64,000 nucleotides of DNA. It comes from Devosia sp. A16 (lineage in GTDB: Bacteria; Pseudomonadota; Alphaproteobacteria; Rhizobiales; Devosiaceae). Of the stretch, positions 8,251 to 17,222 are shown piece by piece; within the stretch, counting starts at the first letter, position 1, and each line of letters starts with the position of its first letter. The notes below the pieces were generated by a model, which was given only the letters and a program-made list of their open reading frames with translations, did no database searches and was not told the DNA's origin. The stretch covers positions 4,813,501-4,877,500 of the forward strand of contig NZ_CP012945.1 in the NCBI RefSeq assembly GCF_001402915.1. Direction: 5' to 3'. The position numbers and the translations under genes are program-made.

Positions 8251-9009
8251 TTACTCCGGCGCATGCCGGGCGAGGAATTCCAATGCTGCGGCCTTGAACT
8301 GCTTGTCCCCGGTGGCGCGCATGTGGTCGCGACGCTCGATGGTGAAGGCTTCACCACGGGGAAGGAGTGCAGCGAGACCCTGCGCCGAGCCCGCCATGTC
8401 GTCGTCGCTGCCGACCGCCACCAGCACCGGCTGGCCGATGCGGCGGACATCGGCCTCCCGCATTGGTTCGCGCGAGTTGACCATGCAGGCGGCAAGCGCC
8501 GCCCGATCGGCTTTGTTGTGATCGGCAAAGATGCGGAACTGCCGCCCGGTGCGCCCCGTGACCTGATCGAGCGACTCGGCGGTCAGCGCCGAGATGATCT
8601 CCTCGCTGTCCTCGAGCCCCGAGATCAGGTTGAGCCCCATGCCGCCCCAGATGGCGCAACTGACCGCCGCGGGATCCTGCAGCATCAGGTAGGCGGCGAT
8701 GCGTGCGCCCATCGAGTAGCCCATGACCGGCGCGCTACCGATGCCCAGATGGTCCAGCAGGCGCTTGGCGTCCCTGGCCATCTCGTGCGCGAAATAGAGC
8801 TGCGCGTCGTAGAGTTTTCGCGATGCACCGTGCCCGCGATTGTCGAAGGTGATCGGCTGGTAGCCGGCGGCGGTCAACGCCTCTACCCAGCCGGTATCGA
8901 TCCAGTTGACCTTGCCGGACGAGCCGAAGCCATGGATGAGCAAGATGGGACGGCCCTGGCCATGCACTTCGTACGCGATGGAGATTCCGGAGGAACTGAA
9001 CTGGGGCAA
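8251..9009 (-). CDS. Alpha/beta hydrolase
   Basis: 252 residues of alpha/beta hydrolase fold: oxyanion loop ILLIHGFGSSG at about 22-32, nucleophile elbow GYSMGARIA with Ser99, acid candidates in VAVGSDDDMAG, and the histidine in ERRDHMRATGDKQ near the C-terminus. Substrate is unknown. A TTG start at 9009 is preferred: AAAGG lies about 8 bases upstream and the product then begins MPQFSSSGISIAYEVHG as in relatives. An upstream ATG at 9111 would add 34 residues with no family similarity and would run toward the divergent neighbour. Confidence 0.86.
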   Translation of the reverse strand: MPQFSSSGISIAYEVHGQGRPILLIHGFGSSGKVNWIDTGWVEALTAAGYQPITFDNRGHGASRKLYDAQLYFAHEMARDAKRLLDHLGIGSAPVMGYSMGARIAAYLMLQDPAAVSCAIWGGMGLNLISGLEDSEEIISALTAESLDQVTGRTGRQFRIFADHNKADRAALAACMVNSREPMREADVRRIGQPVLVAVGSDDDMAGSAQGLAALLPRGEAFTIERRDHMRATGDKQFKAAALEFLARHAPE

Positions 9010-9172
9010 GGGACGGCCTTTCGGTTGGGGCGCTGGTTTAACAAGTCCCGCGCCCGCATCAAAGCCACATCCCCGCCCGACACGGAATGGGACAACCGCG
9101 CACGCCGGCACTCTTGGCTTCCCGCCCTCCCGCCGCTATGTTCCGGCCGAATTCGAACCCGAGGACCACCCG

Positions 9173-9418
9173 ATGGCGCACGAGAGCACCCCGCACTTCC
9201 ACAATACCCAGGGTCTGGCGCGTATCGAGGTCGGCTCCAAGGAGTTCATGTGCGTCGGCGCCCTGCCCCCGTTCGACCACCCGCACATCTATATCGACAT
9301 GGGCAAGGACAACGAGACCGTCTGCTCCTATTGCTCGACCCTCTACGTGTTCAACCCTGAACTGGCGCCCGGGACCTCCGAGCCGCTCTCGGCGGTGTAT
9401 CACTCCGAAGCCGCCTGA
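9173..9418 (+). CDS. Zinc-finger domain-containing protein (zf-CHCC family)
   Basis: 81 residues. The family, related to the NDUFS6 accessory subunit of complex I, has conserved Cys-x(n)-His and CxxC zinc ligands: FMCVGALPPFDHPHIYIDMG and ETVCSYCSTLYVFN. The alphaproteobacterial homologues are small stand-alone proteins of uncertain role. It precedes the FAD-dependent monooxygenase by 8 bases, an arrangement seen in other Hyphomicrobiales, and the two are probably cotranscribed. Confidence 0.9.
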   Translation: MAHESTPHFHNTQGLARIEVGSKEFMCVGALPPFDHPHIYIDMGKDNETVCSYCSTLYVFNPELAPGTSEPLSAVYHSEAA

Positions 9419-9426
9419 TTCTGCCG

Positions 9427-10668
9427 ATGTCCGGCAACGGACGCACCGTCTACATCGCGGGCGCCGGCATTGCCGGCCTGACGCTGGCCCTGGCGCTCGC
9501 CAAGTTCGGCGCGACCGTGGTGGTGCTCGAGCGCAATGCGAAGGTGCAGGAAGTGGGTGCCGGCCTGCAGGTCAGCCCCAACGCCCGCAAGATCCTCAAC
9601 CGGCTCGGCCTCGACAAGGCGTTGGCGGCCGCGGCATTCGAGCCACGCGGCATCGATGTCTATCCCTATGGCGCCGACCATCCGCTGGTGACGCTGGAGC
9701 TCGGCGAGGTCATGGCGCAGCGCTTCGGCGCGCCCTACACCGTGATTCACCGGGCCGACCTCGCCGAGGTGCTGCACCGGGCCTGCAAGCGCTTCGCCAA
9801 TATCGACCTGCTGTTCGGCGTCCGCGCCTATGACGTGGTGAGCCACGCGCGTGGCGTTTCGGTCACCGTCGACGAGGCTGACGGCAAATCGCGCTCCGCC
9901 CGGGCCTTCGCCTTTATCGGCGCCGACGGGGTCAACTCGCGCACCCGCACCGGCGTGCTGATGGGGCCGGAAGCCACTTATTCCGGTATGGTGGCCTGGC
10001 GCATCACGCTCGGCCAATCGGCCCTCGACGGCGTGCTGGCGCCCGACCGCACCAGCCTGCTGTGGGGCCCGGGCTATCATGCGGTAACCTACCCGTTGCC
10101 GCATCGCCGGCAGATCAACGTCGCGCTGTTCGCCAAATCCAAGGCGGCGCGCACCTTCGGCGCCGAGCCGCCACGGGCGCCCGAGCTGCCTTGGGCCGCA
10201 CTGAAAAGTCGGCAGTTCGCCGCGATTCGCGAAGCCGCGGGCGACGATTGGGGCTTCTGGCCGGTCTCCACCGTCAGCACGCCGACCTGGTCGGAAGGTG
10301 GCGTCGGCATCATCGGCGATGCCGCGCACGCCATGTTGCCGTTCCAGGCGCAGGGCGCCGCCATGGCCATCGAGGATGCCGCCATCCTCGCGCCGCTGCT
10401 GATGACCGAAGCCGAGGCCGAGCAGGCGCTCCGCCGCTACGCCGCCTTGCGCCAGCCGCGCGTCGGACAGGTGCGCAAGCTTTCCAATTCCAACGGCTTC
10501 GCCTTCCACCTCGAATGGCCGTTCACCCTCGCCCGCAACGCCGTGGTGAAATTGCAGGGTCCGCGCGGCCATCTGAAACGCCTCGCCTGGCTCTACGGCT
10601 ACGACGCCGCGCCCGACCCCGAGGGTCTGCCAGCGCCATCGCGACCGGCCCGCCCGGACGTTCACTGA
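9427..10668 (+). CDS. FAD-dependent aromatic-ring monooxygenase (UbiH/salicylate-hydroxylase type)
   Basis: 413 residues of group A flavoprotein monooxygenase. It has the dinucleotide-binding GAGIAG at 12-17, the FIGADGVNSRTR motif mid-protein (FAD/NADPH contact), and the GD motif IIGDAAHAMLPFQAQGAAMAIEDA that binds the FAD ribityl chain. Overall spacing is that of salicylate 1-monooxygenase or 3-hydroxybenzoate 6-monooxygenase. No aromatic catabolic genes are nearby, so a housekeeping role is as likely. It is probably in one transcript with the zinc-finger gene. Confidence 0.88.
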   Translation: MSGNGRTVYIAGAGIAGLTLALALAKFGATVVVLERNAKVQEVGAGLQVSPNARKILNRLGLDKALAAAAFEPRGIDVYPYGADHPLVTLELGEVMAQRFGAPYTVIHRADLAEVLHRACKRFANIDLLFGVRAYDVVSHARGVSVTVDEADGKSRSARAFAFIGADGVNSRTRTGVLMGPEATYSGMVAWRITLGQSALDGVLAPDRTSLLWGPGYHAVTYPLPHRRQINVALFAKSKAARTFGAEPPRAPELPWAALKSRQFAAIREAAGDDWGFWPVSTVSTPTWSEGGVGIIGDAAHAMLPFQAQGAAMAIEDAAILAPLLMTEAEAEQALRRYAALRQPRVGQVRKLSNSNGFAFHLEWPFTLARNAVVKLQGPRGHLKRLAWLYGYDAAPDPEGLPAPSRPARPDVH

Positions 10669-10739
10669 AGCCGTTGGCGCTTGCCTTCGCCGGAGGCGAT
10701 GTGTCAACTGCCGCTCCACATTGGGAATAATCGCCCCGC

Positions 10740-12077
10740 ATGCCCGTTTCTCCGCAATCCAATCTCACGCTCGCCTGCGTGCTCATCACCATCTTCCTGG
10801 ACATGCTGGGCTACGGCATCATCCTGCCGGTGCTGCCGCAACTGATCGGCCAGCTCTCGGGCGGCAGCGTCGCGCAGGCGGCGGTGATCGGCGGCTACCT
10901 GGTGTTCGCCTACTCGCTGATGCAGTTCCTGTTCGGGCCGGCGCTCGGCAACCTCTCCGACCGCTTCGGCCGGCGCCCCATCATCCTGATCGCCCTCGCG
11001 GGGCTGACGATCGACTACACCATCATGGGCTTTGCCAACTCGCTGGTGCTGATCTTCATCGGCCACACCATCGCCGGCATCTCCGGCGCCTCGGTGGCGA
11101 CGGCAACCGCCTACATCGCCGACATTACCCCGCGTGAGAAGCGCGCCCACCGCTTCGGCCTGATCGGCGCCGCCTTCGGGCTGGGCTTCATCTTCGGACC
11201 GGTGGTCGGCGGGCTGCTCGGAGAGCTCGGCCCGCGTTGGCCGTTCTATGCCGCCGCCGTGCTGGCGGGCGCCAACCTGCTGTTCGGCTTTTTCGTCCTC
11301 CCCGAGAGCCTCGGCAAGGACAAGCGGCGTCCCTTCGACATCCGCCGCGCCAACCCGTTCGGCGTGCTGCTGAGCCTGTCGAAAAACCCCGTCGTGCTGT
11401 GGCTGTTGGCGACGCTCGGCATCTTCGTGCTGGCCAGCCAGTCCTTCCCGTCGGTGTGGAACTTCTTCACCATCGAAGTGCTGAACTTCTCGTCGGCGCA
11501 GATTGGGGTGGCGCTCGGCTGTTTCGGCATCGGCTTCGCCGCCAGCCAGGCGCTGCTGGTGGGCCTCCTGACCAAGCGGATCGGCGAGTGGTCGACGGTG
11601 CTGCTCGGCATGTTGGCGGCTTCAATCGCCTTCATCGGCACCGCCTCGATCCACTCCGAGATCCCGCTCTACTTCTTCCTGATCTTCGGTTCGCTCGCTG
11701 GCGTCGCCGGCCCGGCCATCAACTCGCTGATGTCGCGCCAGGTCCCCGACGATGCGCAGGGAGAGCTGCAGGGCGCCATCAACGCCACCAACTCGCTGGC
11801 GTCGATTCTAGGGCCGCTGCTGGCCACGCAGCTGTTCAGCCACTTCACCCAGGCTTCGCCCGGCACGCCCGGTTATTTCCCCGGCGCACCGTTCCTCGGC
11901 GCCGGTATCCTGGTGATCGTCGCGGCGCTGCTGTTCATCTACACCGTGCGCCGCTTCGACCTGATGCACCGGCCGCGCGTCGCCAAGAAGGACCACGTCC
12001 ACGAGATGGCCCAGCCCGGCCAGCAGCAGACCCCACCGCATGATGAGAACGGGAATGGGAACGGACACGCCGCGTAG
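10740..12077 (+). CDS. MFS exporter, TetA/TCR type
   Basis: Inner-membrane protein of 445 residues with twelve predicted helices. The loop 2-3 signature NLSDRFGRRPIILIALAG and the motif C-like stretch GFIFGPVVGGLLGELGPRWPF mark it as a drug:H+ antiporter of the DHA1 group close to tetracycline exporters. The substrate cannot be read from sequence; many chromosomal members do not confer tetracycline resistance. The C-terminal tail is long and hydrophilic (about 35 residues, rich in Gln, His and Asn). A nested hairpin lies right after the stop. Confidence 0.9.
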   Translation: MPVSPQSNLTLACVLITIFLDMLGYGIILPVLPQLIGQLSGGSVAQAAVIGGYLVFAYSLMQFLFGPALGNLSDRFGRRPIILIALAGLTIDYTIMGFANSLVLIFIGHTIAGISGASVATATAYIADITPREKRAHRFGLIGAAFGLGFIFGPVVGGLLGELGPRWPFYAAAVLAGANLLFGFFVLPESLGKDKRRPFDIRRANPFGVLLSLSKNPVVLWLLATLGIFVLASQSFPSVWNFFTIEVLNFSSAQIGVALGCFGIGFAASQALLVGLLTKRIGEWSTVLLGMLAASIAFIGTASIHSEIPLYFFLIFGSLAGVAGPAINSLMSRQVPDDAQGELQGAINATNSLASILGPLLATQLFSHFTQASPGTPGYFPGAPFLGAGILVIVAALLFIYTVRRFDLMHRPRVAKKDHVHEMAQPGQQQTPPHDENGNGNGHAA

Positions 12078-12104
12078 CCGGTGACTCGAAGCCCCCTCTC
12101 TTGC

Positions 12105-12275
12105 GAAAACTAAGGACTTAGCTGCGCTAAGCCCGAGTTTTCACTTTCTCCCCCGCCAAGGGGGAGATGATCGGTGCCTTCCACATGCACCTGAGCATCA
12201 GTCGGGACTCTCCACCTTGGCGGGGGAGAAAGCGATTTCTTAGGTTTAGCCGTTTGGCAAAGCCTAAGAAATCGC
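12105..12275. repeat. Composite of nested intergenic palindromes
   Basis: Three palindromes in succession fill most of the gap between the Tet-type exporter and gnd. First, GAAAACT at 12105-12111 pairs with AGTTTTC at 12136-12142 and encloses CTTAGC-TGC-GCTAAG. Second, TTTCTCCCCCGCCAAGG from 12145 pairs with CCTTGGCGGGGGAGAAA ending at 12231. Third, GCGATTTCTTAGG at 12232-12244 pairs perfectly with CCTAAGAAATCGC at 12263-12275. Both flanking genes point inward, so it may act as a bidirectional terminator. Confidence 0.7.
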
Positions 12276-12324
12276 AAGAGAAGGGCTGCTGGAGGGCACA
12301 ATGGCTCCCCCAGCGATGTCGCCC

Positions 12325-13743
12325 TTACTTCCCGAGCGTCGACGGCCACTTGCCGTGCTGCTCGCCTTCGCGGTCGGTGAGAATGAAGCCATGAGCGCCG
12401 AAGAAGTCGCGCTGACCCTGGGTCAGGTTGGCCGTCCCCTGCGCCTGGCGATAGCTGTCGAAATAGGCGAGCGACGCACTGAGGCAGATCAGCGGGAACT
12501 CGCCGATGGCGCCGGCCGCCACGATCTTGCGCAACGACTTGTGGGCATCCTTCATGATGGCGACGAAGTCCGGCACCATCAGCAGGTTGGTGGCGCCGCC
12601 TTTGGCATAGGCCGCCGACATCTGGTCAAGGAAGCGGGAGCGGATAATGCAGCCGGCGCGCCAGATCTTGGCGATGGTGGCGAGCGGCAGGTTCCAGCCG
12701 AACTCTTCCGACGCCTTGGAGAGCACCGCAAAGCCCTGCGCGTAGGAGACGATCTTGCCGGCCAGCAGGGCCTGCTCGAGGTCGGTGAGCGAGATGTCGG
12801 CCTTGCCCGCCGACGGCCTGCCGTAGACCGCCTCGGCGGCCACGCGCTCCTCCTTGCGCGAGGAGATCGAGCGGGCCGCCACCGCGCCCTCGATGGCCGT
12901 TGCCGGCACCGCCAGCTGCTGCGCCGCGATCGCGGTCCAGGTGCCAGTGCCCTTCTGGCCGGCCTTGTCGAGGATCAGCTCGACCAGCGGCTTGCCGGTC
13001 CTGGGCTCGATCGCCTCGAGGACGTAGCCGGTGATCTCGATCAGGTAGGAGTTGAGCGGACCCTGGTTCCAGTCCTTGAAGACCTTGGAGGCGGCCGCCG
13101 GATTCAGCCCGAGCCCGTCGCGCATCACCCCATAGGTCTCGGCGATCATCTGCATGTCGCCGTACTCGATGCCGTTATGGATCATCTTGACGAAATGGCC
13201 GGCCCCGCCTTCGCCGAGATAGGCGCAGCACGGCTCGCCGTTGAACTTGGCCGAGATCGCCTCGAGGATCGGCTGGGCGTTCTTCCACTGCTGCTCGGGG
13301 CCGCCGACCATGATCGAGGGGCCATGGCGAGCGCCTTCCTCACCCCCGGAGACGCCGATGCCGAGGAACCCGATGCCCTTGTCGCGCAGGTATTCGAAAC
13401 GCCGCTGGCTGTCGGTATAGAGCGAGTTGCCGCATTCGAGGATGGCGTCGCCCTGTTCGAGGTGCGGCAACAGCTGCTCGATCATCTCGTCGACCGGCTT
13501 GCCGGCCTTGACCATGATGATGATCGAGCGCGGCCGCTTCACCGACTGGATGAATTTCACCAGGTCGGCTTCCGGCACGACCTTGCCGTCGAGCCCCTGC
13601 TCCTTCGCCGTGGCAACGAAATCGTCGATCTTGGAGGCGGTGCGGTTGTGGACCGCGATGGTGTAGCCTTTTTCGGCGATGTTGAGCGCCAGATTGGAGC
13701 CCATTACTGCGAGCCCGATCAGCCCGATATCGGCAGACGCCAT
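12325..13743 (-). CDS. gnd: 6-phosphogluconate dehydrogenase, decarboxylating
   Basis: Oxidative pentose-phosphate enzyme: 6-phosphogluconate plus NADP+ to ribulose 5-phosphate and CO2. 472 residues, the long homodimer type. The N-terminal Rossmann motif is IGLIGLAVMGSNLALN; VSGGEEGARHGPS and the HFVKMIHNGIEYGDMQ stretch carry the substrate-binding and catalytic Lys/Asn/Glu; the C-terminal tail TDREGEQHGKWPSTLGK closes the neighbouring active site. The second of two adjacent ATGs was chosen because GGAG lies 6 bases ahead. It is divergent from the gluconate genes on the plus strand. Confidence 0.97.
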   Translation of the reverse strand: MASADIGLIGLAVMGSNLALNIAEKGYTIAVHNRTASKIDDFVATAKEQGLDGKVVPEADLVKFIQSVKRPRSIIIMVKAGKPVDEMIEQLLPHLEQGDAILECGNSLYTDSQRRFEYLRDKGIGFLGIGVSGGEEGARHGPSIMVGGPEQQWKNAQPILEAISAKFNGEPCCAYLGEGGAGHFVKMIHNGIEYGDMQMIAETYGVMRDGLGLNPAAASKVFKDWNQGPLNSYLIEITGYVLEAIEPRTGKPLVELILDKAGQKGTGTWTAIAAQQLAVPATAIEGAVAARSISSRKEERVAAEAVYGRPSAGKADISLTDLEQALLAGKIVSYAQGFAVLSKASEEFGWNLPLATIAKIWRAGCIIRSRFLDQMSAAYAKGGATNLLMVPDFVAIMKDAHKSLRKIVAAGAIGEFPLICLSASLAYFDSYRQAQGTANLTQGQRDFFGAHGFILTDREGEQHGKWPSTLGK

Positions 13744-13936
13744 CATTATCTCCATTGGGAGTCATTAGGATTTCTTTGCGCGGCTTTTTGGCACGGGCGA
13801 GGGCCGAATGCCACCCCATCGGAACCTTGAAGCACCTGCCCTGTGCACGTTCCTCACCACCAGGCTCGCCTGGTCTTACCAAGCCGCGCATCATCCACTA
13901 GTGTCGCGCCGGCTGAGCCTGGGAGGGGCACTGACT

Positions 13937-14710
13937 TTGGACTCGATTTCTCTATTCAATCTGAGCGGCAAGCGCGCGCTGGTCACCGGTTCCAGCCGGG
14001 GCATCGGCTTCGGCATTGCCCTCGCACTGGCCGGCGCCGGCGCCGAGGTGATCCTCAACGGCCGCGATACGGCCGCCCTTGGCGAAGCCGCCGCGCGTCT
14101 GGTCGACGGCGGTGCGCTCGGCGTCAAGGCGCTGGCCTTCGACGTGACCAGCGAGGAGAGCGTCGAGGACGCCATCGCCCACGCCGAAACCGAGATCGGC
14201 CAGATCGACATTCTCGTCAACAATGCCGGCATGCAGCACCGCGCGCCGCTCGAGGAATGGCCGCTCGACAAGTTCAGGCAGGTGATCGACACCAACCTGA
14301 CTTCGGCCTTCATTGTCGGTCGCGCCGTGGCGCGCGGCATGATCGCCCGCAGGAGCGGCAAGATCATCAACATCTGCTCGGTGATGAGCAATCTGGCGCG
14401 CCCGTCGATCGCTCCCTATGCGGCGAGCAAGGCAGCCATCGCCAACCTCACGCGCGGCATGGCCGTCGATTGGGCGAGGCACGGCCTCAACGTGAACGGC
14501 ATCGCGCCGGGCTATATCCGCACCGAGCTCAACGAGGCGCTGCTGAAAAACCAGGAGTTCAATTCCTGGGTCGAAAAGCGCACCCCGATGGGCCGCTGGG
14601 GCGACCCCACCGAGCTGGGCGGCGCTGCCGTCTTCCTCGCTTCCGAGGCTTCCACCTTCGTCAACGGACACATCCTTTATGTCGACGGCGCCTTCACTGC
14701 CACCGTTTGA
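13937..14710 (+). CDS. Short-chain dehydrogenase, gluconate 5-dehydrogenase-like
   Basis: 257 residues of classical SDR fold: cofactor loop TGSSRGIGFGIA at about 15-26, structural NNAG near residue 95, and the catalytic Tyr/Lys in PYAASKAA preceded by the Ser region ICSVMSN. The sequence FNLSGKRALVTGSSRGIG and EWPLDKFRQVIDTNLTSAF match gluconate 5-dehydrogenases, which interconvert 5-ketogluconate and gluconate. A TTG start at 13937 is preferred, with GGGAGG 8 bases upstream; no ATG is suitably placed. It overlaps gntK by 32 bases and faces gnd, which supports the gluconate role. Confidence 0.86.
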   Translation: MDSISLFNLSGKRALVTGSSRGIGFGIALALAGAGAEVILNGRDTAALGEAAARLVDGGALGVKALAFDVTSEESVEDAIAHAETEIGQIDILVNNAGMQHRAPLEEWPLDKFRQVIDTNLTSAFIVGRAVARGMIARRSGKIINICSVMSNLARPSIAPYAASKAAIANLTRGMAVDWARHGLNVNGIAPGYIRTELNEALLKNQEFNSWVEKRTPMGRWGDPTELGGAAVFLASEASTFVNGHILYVDGAFTATV

Positions 14711-15239
14711 GAACGCGCGGATCATCATCGCCATGGGAGTGTCGTCGTCGGGCAAATCGGCGACCGGCGCGGCGATAGCGCGCCGGCTGCATGCCCCCTT
14801 CCTCGACGGCGACGGCTACCATCCGCCGGCCAACAAGGAGAAGATGCGCAACGGCATCCCGCTCACCGACGAGGATCGCTGGCCGTGGCTCGAAACCCTC
14901 GCCGGCGCGCTGCATGAGGCTGCCGAACAAAAGGGCGTCGCAGTGGGCGCCTGCTCGTCGCTGAAGCGCGCCTATCGCGAGTTTCTCACCGAGAAGGCCG
15001 GCGAGCCGATCCTTTTCGTCTTTCTCGATGGCGACATCGACACCATCCGCAAGCGCATCGAAGCCCGCAGCCACGAATTCATGAGCCCCAAACTGCTCGA
15101 CAGCCAGTTCGCCACGCTCGAACGGCCCGACCCGGACGAGAACGTGCTGGCGGTCTCGATCGAGGATCCCATCGAAACCGTGGCGGGCAAAGTGGTCAAG
15201 CAGCTCGGCCACCTGAAGGTCTTCAAGCGCGGACAGTAG
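14679..15239 (+). CDS. gntK: Gluconokinase
   Basis: Phosphorylates gluconate to 6-phosphogluconate with ATP. 186 residues, the small P-loop kinase type. The Walker A motif is MGVSSSGKSATG at about 19-30; DGDGYHPPANKEKM and GIPLTDEDRWPWL are the family substrate-binding stretches; ACSSLKRAYREFL follows. Its start lies inside the 3-prime end of the SDR gene in another frame (32-base overlap), so the two are translationally linked. Its product is the substrate of the divergent gnd gene, so the three make a compact gluconate route. Confidence 0.94.
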   Translation: MSTAPSLPPFENARIIIAMGVSSSGKSATGAAIARRLHAPFLDGDGYHPPANKEKMRNGIPLTDEDRWPWLETLAGALHEAAEQKGVAVGACSSLKRAYREFLTEKAGEPILFVFLDGDIDTIRKRIEARSHEFMSPKLLDSQFATLERPDPDENVLAVSIEDPIETVAGKVVKQLGHLKVFKRGQ

Positions 15240-15341
15240 CCGGCAGGTTGCCGCCATGTTTGCATTCGTCTGCAATGGCGAAAGCCAACCTTCACCGCTG
15301 CCGGACTAAGCTCGCCGCTGCAGATCTTCTGTGGGGCGGTC

Positions 15342-16073
15342 ATGTCGGGACGCGATCTGGTGCGCGATGTGCGGAGCACGACGAGGCCGGCGGCCGTTTC
15401 CGGCCAGTCCCTGGGACTGTTCGACCTGTTGGTGACCGCGCTGGCGGTCGTCGCCGTCGGCAGCCTCGCCTATTTTGGCTTCGCCACCTGGATGGCGCCC
15501 CACGCCCCACAGCCGGGCCCGCCCCAGCAGCTCGTCGCCACCACTGATCCCGACCTGGTGTGGACCGACGAGGATACCGCGCGCTGCCGGAACGAGGCGC
15601 TGGCCAGCGGCGAAGTAGACCTGCCTGCCCAGGCCATTATCGCCAATCGCGCCGTCACTGACGGCTTTGCGCCGATGGCAACGATGATCGCCTGCCGCAT
15701 CGCCACCAAGAGCCTCCGCTTCTGCGACCCCGAGCAGAAGGCTGGCCTGGTGGCGATGATCAATGACTATTTGGCCCGGCTCGACATGATCCGGCTCGGG
15801 ATGGGCGTGCAGGGCGCACCGATGGCCGTGCTCGGCGAGATGTTCGGAGGCGAGGTCCAGGCGGGGGCAGGAATCTACCAGATCGAAAAGGACGGCACCT
15901 TCGCGTTCATGCAGGTCTACCACGAGCGGATCTCCTCCGCGCTGCAGCGACTGGGGCGCGACGGCATCGCATCGCCCACCGATTTCGCGACTTTCATGGG
16001 TTCCGGCGTGCCGGCGAGCATTACCGACATGTTTGCCGGCGTGGTACCCGAACGCCAGGCGTGCACGGCGTAG
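15342..16073 (+). CDS. Hypothetical protein with one membrane anchor
   Basis: 243 residues. A single transmembrane helix at about 25-50 (LGLFDLLVTALAVVAVGSLA) is followed by a proline-rich linker and a roughly 185-residue outer domain with four cysteines spread across it (ARCRNEAL, IACRIA, RFCDP, QACTA at the C-terminus). I recognise no family. It follows gntK after about 100 bases and is convergent with the methyltransferase gene. Codon use is normal for the window. Confidence 0.7.
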   Translation: MSGRDLVRDVRSTTRPAAVSGQSLGLFDLLVTALAVVAVGSLAYFGFATWMAPHAPQPGPPQQLVATTDPDLVWTDEDTARCRNEALASGEVDLPAQAIIANRAVTDGFAPMATMIACRIATKSLRFCDPEQKAGLVAMINDYLARLDMIRLGMGVQGAPMAVLGEMFGGEVQAGAGIYQIEKDGTFAFMQVYHERISSALQRLGRDGIASPTDFATFMGSGVPASITDMFAGVVPERQACTA

Positions 16074-16080
16074 GCCGTCC

Positions 16081-16605
16081 TCAAAACCCGAATGAGAACT
16101 GCCCGGACGGCGAGGCGGCCTTCTCGAGCGCCAGCATTTCCATCTTGGCCCTCACCCCACCCGGGGAGGAGAACCCGCCGGTGCGTCCATCGGCGGCCAG
16201 CACCCGGTGGCACGGGACGATCAGCGGGATCGGGTTGGCCCCCATCGCCGCCCCCACGGCGCGCGACAGCGCCACATCGCCGAGCCAGCGGGCGATGGCG
16301 CCATAAGTGGTCGTCTCGCCCCAGGCGAGGCCGCGGATATGCTCGTAGATGCGCCGGTTGATGTCCGACACGCGCGACAGGTCGAGTTCGACATCGATGA
16401 AATTGTCGTTCGCCCCCTCGGCATAGGCGAGAATTCGCGCCGTGATTTCCGGCTGACCATCGGCAGCTTCGACGCCGCCCGTCTGCTCGAGCCGCGCCCG
16501 CATCTCCTGAAGCCCTTCGCCCGGCAGCAACAGGCGACAAATCCCGGCATCGGTCCAGCCGATCGCCATGGGTCCCAGAGCCGTGTCGAGCATGCGGTAG
16601 CGCAT
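16081..16605 (-). CDS. ogt: Methylated-DNA--protein-cysteine S-methyltransferase
   Basis: Suicide DNA repair protein that takes the alkyl group from O6-alkylguanine onto its own cysteine. About 174 residues. The active-site sequence IPLIVPCHRVL is present, followed by DGRTGGFSSPGG, and the DNA-binding region has GETTTYGAIARWLG. There is no Ada-type N-terminal zinc domain, so it is the Ogt-like short form. The ATG at 16605 is a choice between several close ATGs without a clear ribosome binding site; a farther start at 16677 would overlap the TetR gene. Confidence 0.9.
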   Translation of the reverse strand: MRYRMLDTALGPMAIGWTDAGICRLLLPGEGLQEMRARLEQTGGVEAADGQPEITARILAYAEGANDNFIDVELDLSRVSDINRRIYEHIRGLAWGETTTYGAIARWLGDVALSRAVGAAMGANPIPLIVPCHRVLAADGRTGGFSSPGGVRAKMEMLALEKAASPSGQFSFGF

Positions 16606-16649
16606 GGTGCGCAATGTAGTGGCGACCGGCGAAGCAATGAACCCGAAAA

Positions 16650-17213
16650 CTACGAAATTCCGCTCACCTTCAGCCACTCATGCAGCTCCCGCCTCAGAAA
16701 GCTGCGCAGCGTGCCCTCGCGCGAAAACCCCCACCACAGGACCGCGCCCTGCCACTGGCTGGCCATCAACCGGCCGAGCAGCGCCTGCCGGACAGGGTCA
16801 TTGCTGAGCCGCCGGCCAAGTGCGCGGTTCATCGCTCCGTTCCACTGCACGCCGCGGGCCCGAAGCACCGGATCGCGAAAATCCTCGCGCAGCAGCAGCA
16901 ACCCCTGCGCAGCCTCCTCACCGGCGCCATAGCCGGCCGACAGTCGCACCAGCAGAGCGATCGCCCCCTCCGGATCGACAGGATGACTGGCGTCCGCTCC
17001 GGCAACTGTCAGGTCGAGCTGGTCCCACATCCACAGCAGCGCGGCGCGCAGCAGCGCTTCGCGGTTGCCATAACGCTGCACCAGCGTCGCCGGCGACAGG
17101 CCGGTGGCAACCGATGCCGAAGCGAAGGTCAGGCCCGCCGGGCCTTCACGCGACACCAGGGCGGCGACGGCTTCGACGACATCCTCATCCGAGATCTTGC
17201 GGGGTCTGGACAT
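16650..17213 (-). CDS. TetR-family transcription regulator
   Basis: 187 residues. The N-terminal helix-turn-helix is ASASVATGLSPATLVQRYGN at about 30-49, preceded by the usual helix 1 (DEDVVEAVAALVSREG). The C-terminal ligand-binding part is helical with no recognised subfamily. It is divergent from a dihydrofolate-reductase-like gene across 66 bases that contain a perfect palindrome, so it very likely represses both itself and that gene. The second ATG, giving MSRPRKIS, is taken as start. Confidence 0.9.
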   Translation of the reverse strand: MSRPRKISDEDVVEAVAALVSREGPAGLTFASASVATGLSPATLVQRYGNREALLRAALLWMWDQLDLTVAGADASHPVDPEGAIALLVRLSAGYGAGEEAAQGLLLLREDFRDPVLRARGVQWNGAMNRALGRRLSNDPVRQALLGRLMASQWQGAVLWWGFSREGTLRSFLRRELHEWLKVSGIS

Positions 17214-17222
17214 GGCTTCCAA

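Noticed and set aside
12301-13830. Long plus-strand frame of about 509 codons opposite gnd
   Set aside because: Mirror frame of a well-recognised gene in GC-rich DNA; its sequence matches no family.
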